Below are positions 13,345 through 14,391 of a stretch of 14,391 nt of DNA, in pieces. The DNA comes from MGR-bin208 sp043779285 (GTDB taxonomy: Bacteria; Bacteroidota; Bacteroidia; Chitinophagales; Chitinophagaceae): assembly GCA_043779285.1 (NCBI GenBank), contig JAYWEL010000020.1:1-14391 (forward strand), given 5' to 3'. The notes under the pieces were generated by a model. It had not been told where the DNA came from and searched no databases. It was given only the letters and a program-made list of their open reading frames with translations. How positions within the stretch are numbered: the stretch's first letter is position 1; every line of letters begins with the position of its first letter. The translations under genes were made by a program, and so were the position numbers.

Positions 13345-14175
13345 TTAGTTGGCTGCCAGCCAGCTTTCTTCCATTTCTAAAAAGTTGTAGTACAGGGCCA
13401 TGGTCAATGATCCGGCTTTGCCATTACCCACCGGCATACCATTAATTTGGGTAATGGGAAGAATTCGTTTGGTAGTACTGGTCATGAAAACCTCTTTAGC
13501 TCTTTTGAATTCTTCATAAGAAATATCCCGTTCTTCTATGTTACCAGGACTACCCATTTCCAGTAGATTTTTACGGGTAACACCCAACAAAATATGATTG
13601 AACGGAGTTACAATTTTATCCTCAGCGGTGATGATAAAAATATTGGCACGGGGTAATTCGCTAATAATACCATTGTACATATAGAGTACATCGTCGGCCT
13701 TTTTTTCTTTCAGTTTCTGTTGCAGCCATACGCCCATCAGGTAGTTGGTAGATTTTATGGCCGGCAGGTCGCGGCTGTATTCTTCTGTAATAATTTTTAT
13801 ACCCGCATTCACTTTTTCGACACCCGGTAATTGAATGGCTTGTTGTGTAATCAGCAGGTTGGGTTTGCTAACCGAATAACCATCGGCCGAATAACCACCC
13901 GTGAGTATCATGCGTACGCCTGATGTTTCTATATTATTTTTTGCAATCAGTTGCAGGATGATATCTTTCAATTCGTTTTTTGTGTGTAACGGCTCGATGA
14001 GCAACATAGCGGCCGATTGAAAAAATCGATCGATATGATCGTTTATAAAAAGCGGTTTTTTATTTACGGTACGAAAAAAATCGAAAGCTGCATAACCCCT
14101 TTGTATAGACAGATCGCCAATCTGAATGGTCGCTTTTTCTTCTTCAATAAACCGGTCGTTTACAAATGCTATCAT
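13345..14175 (-). CDS. Class IV (fold-type IV PLP) aminotransferase
   Basis: A 276-residue protein of the branched-chain/D-amino-acid aminotransferase and aminodeoxychorismate-lyase family: QIGDLSIQRGYAAFDFFRT (18-36), HIDRFFQSA (47-55), catalytic-lysine segment AIKSTNYL (K141), E173 in SELPRANIFII contacting the PLP ring nitrogen, and GVTRKNLLE and VFMTSTTKRILPI for the phosphate side. Size is normal. Which of IlvE, D-amino acid transaminase or PabC it is cannot be settled here; the neighbouring peptidase and NamZ make amino-acid or cell-wall salvage plausible. Its ATG (14175) overlaps the upstream stop as ATGA, so it is translationally coupled to the DmpA-type gene. Confidence 0.88.
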   Translation of the reverse strand: MIAFVNDRFIEEEKATIQIGDLSIQRGYAAFDFFRTVNKKPLFINDHIDRFFQSAAMLLIEPLHTKNELKDIILQLIAKNNIETSGVRMILTGGYSADGYSVSKPNLLITQQAIQLPGVEKVNAGIKIITEEYSRDLPAIKSTNYLMGVWLQQKLKEKKADDVLYMYNGIISELPRANIFIITAEDKIVTPFNHILLGVTRKNLLEMGSPGNIEERDISYEEFKRAKEVFMTSTTKRILPITQINGMPVGNGKAGSLTMALYYNFLEMEESWLAAN

Positions 14176-14391
14176 TTTATGGAATTGTATTTTTTTAAAA
14201 TAGGCAGTACCTGGAACAGTGGAAGTGCCTCCACTTTTCTGTCGTTTTTCCCTTTCATGTCGTATGCTGCAAACAGGGAATTAAGGATGGCTTCTTCAGT
14301 TGCTTCAATAGCCGCCATAAATAAAGGCGATACGGCATCATTGCGCAGTACATTTCCCTGTTGTAGTTCATATTTCGAATCGTGCAAAACC
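14172..14391 (-). CDS. DmpA/P1-family (peptidase S58) aminopeptidase, C-terminal fragment
   Basis: The last 72 residues of a protein running off the right edge. The signature is SPLFMAAIEATEEAILNSLF followed by a KVEALPLFQVLPILKKY end, characteristic of the C-terminus of DmpA/BapA-type L-aminopeptidase/D-esterases (self-processing Ntn-fold hydrolases). The autocleavage Ser and active site lie outside the window, so activity cannot be judged. It precedes the aminotransferase with a four-base overlap (ATGA), so the two are co-translated. Confidence 0.8.
   Translation of the reverse strand, partial: VLHDSKYELQQGNVLRNDAVSPLFMAAIEATEEAILNSLFAAYDMKGKNDRKVEALPLFQVLPILKKYNSIK

Overview
The window looks like a chromosomal piece of a Bacteroidota genome, most likely Chitinophagaceae-like (inference). 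The support is a DUF6122-type membrane protein, a CvfB-type RNA-binding protein, a NamZ/DUF1343 muramidase, several Bacteroidota-style -7 boxes (TAnnTTTG), little Shine-Dalgarno signal, and mostly short intergenic gaps.

Left part (1-7771), mostly housekeeping: the start of an Nfu-type Fe-S scaffold gene (minus, cut by the edge); a small ArsC/Spx-fold protein; two secreted proteins of unknown role on the minus strand, each followed by an intrinsic terminator; a PAS histidine kinase broken by in-frame stops and lacking its ATPase end; a UvrD/PcrA helicase; a stand-alone Smr-domain protein; a 53-residue basic protein; CvfB, probably made from a near-leaderless mRNA; and a DUF6122-type membrane protein.

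Middle (about 7830-10910), an AT-rich accessory island: three copies of a 104-base repeat (two in tandem, one at the far side) enclose a compact module. It holds an XRE regulator resembling the controller (C) proteins of type II restriction-modification systems, overlapping by ATGA a 683-residue protein with an N-terminal PD-(D/E)XK-like nuclease motif and a DUF2075/Schlafen-group-3-type helicase. A small zinc-ribbon gene converges on it. Both transcription units are preceded by similar paired operator boxes 15 bases apart, followed by a shared AAGCCACAT element and both starting with codons for MDIK. I read this as one regulon: a C-protein-controlled nuclease-helicase with no methyltransferase in the window. 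It is the strongest candidate here for an undescribed (probably defence) system.

Right part (10947-14391): NamZ, preceded by a decayed vsr endonuclease gene; an MntA-HepT (MNT-HEPN) toxin-antitoxin pair whose toxin has an in-frame stop near its normal start and a tail read from a second vsr remnant; a class IV aminotransferase; and the end of a DmpA/P1-family aminopeptidase coupled to it by an ATGA overlap. The two vsr remnants flank the toxin-antitoxin pair, so this is a second small island. No tRNA, rRNA, CRISPR array or transposase gene was seen.
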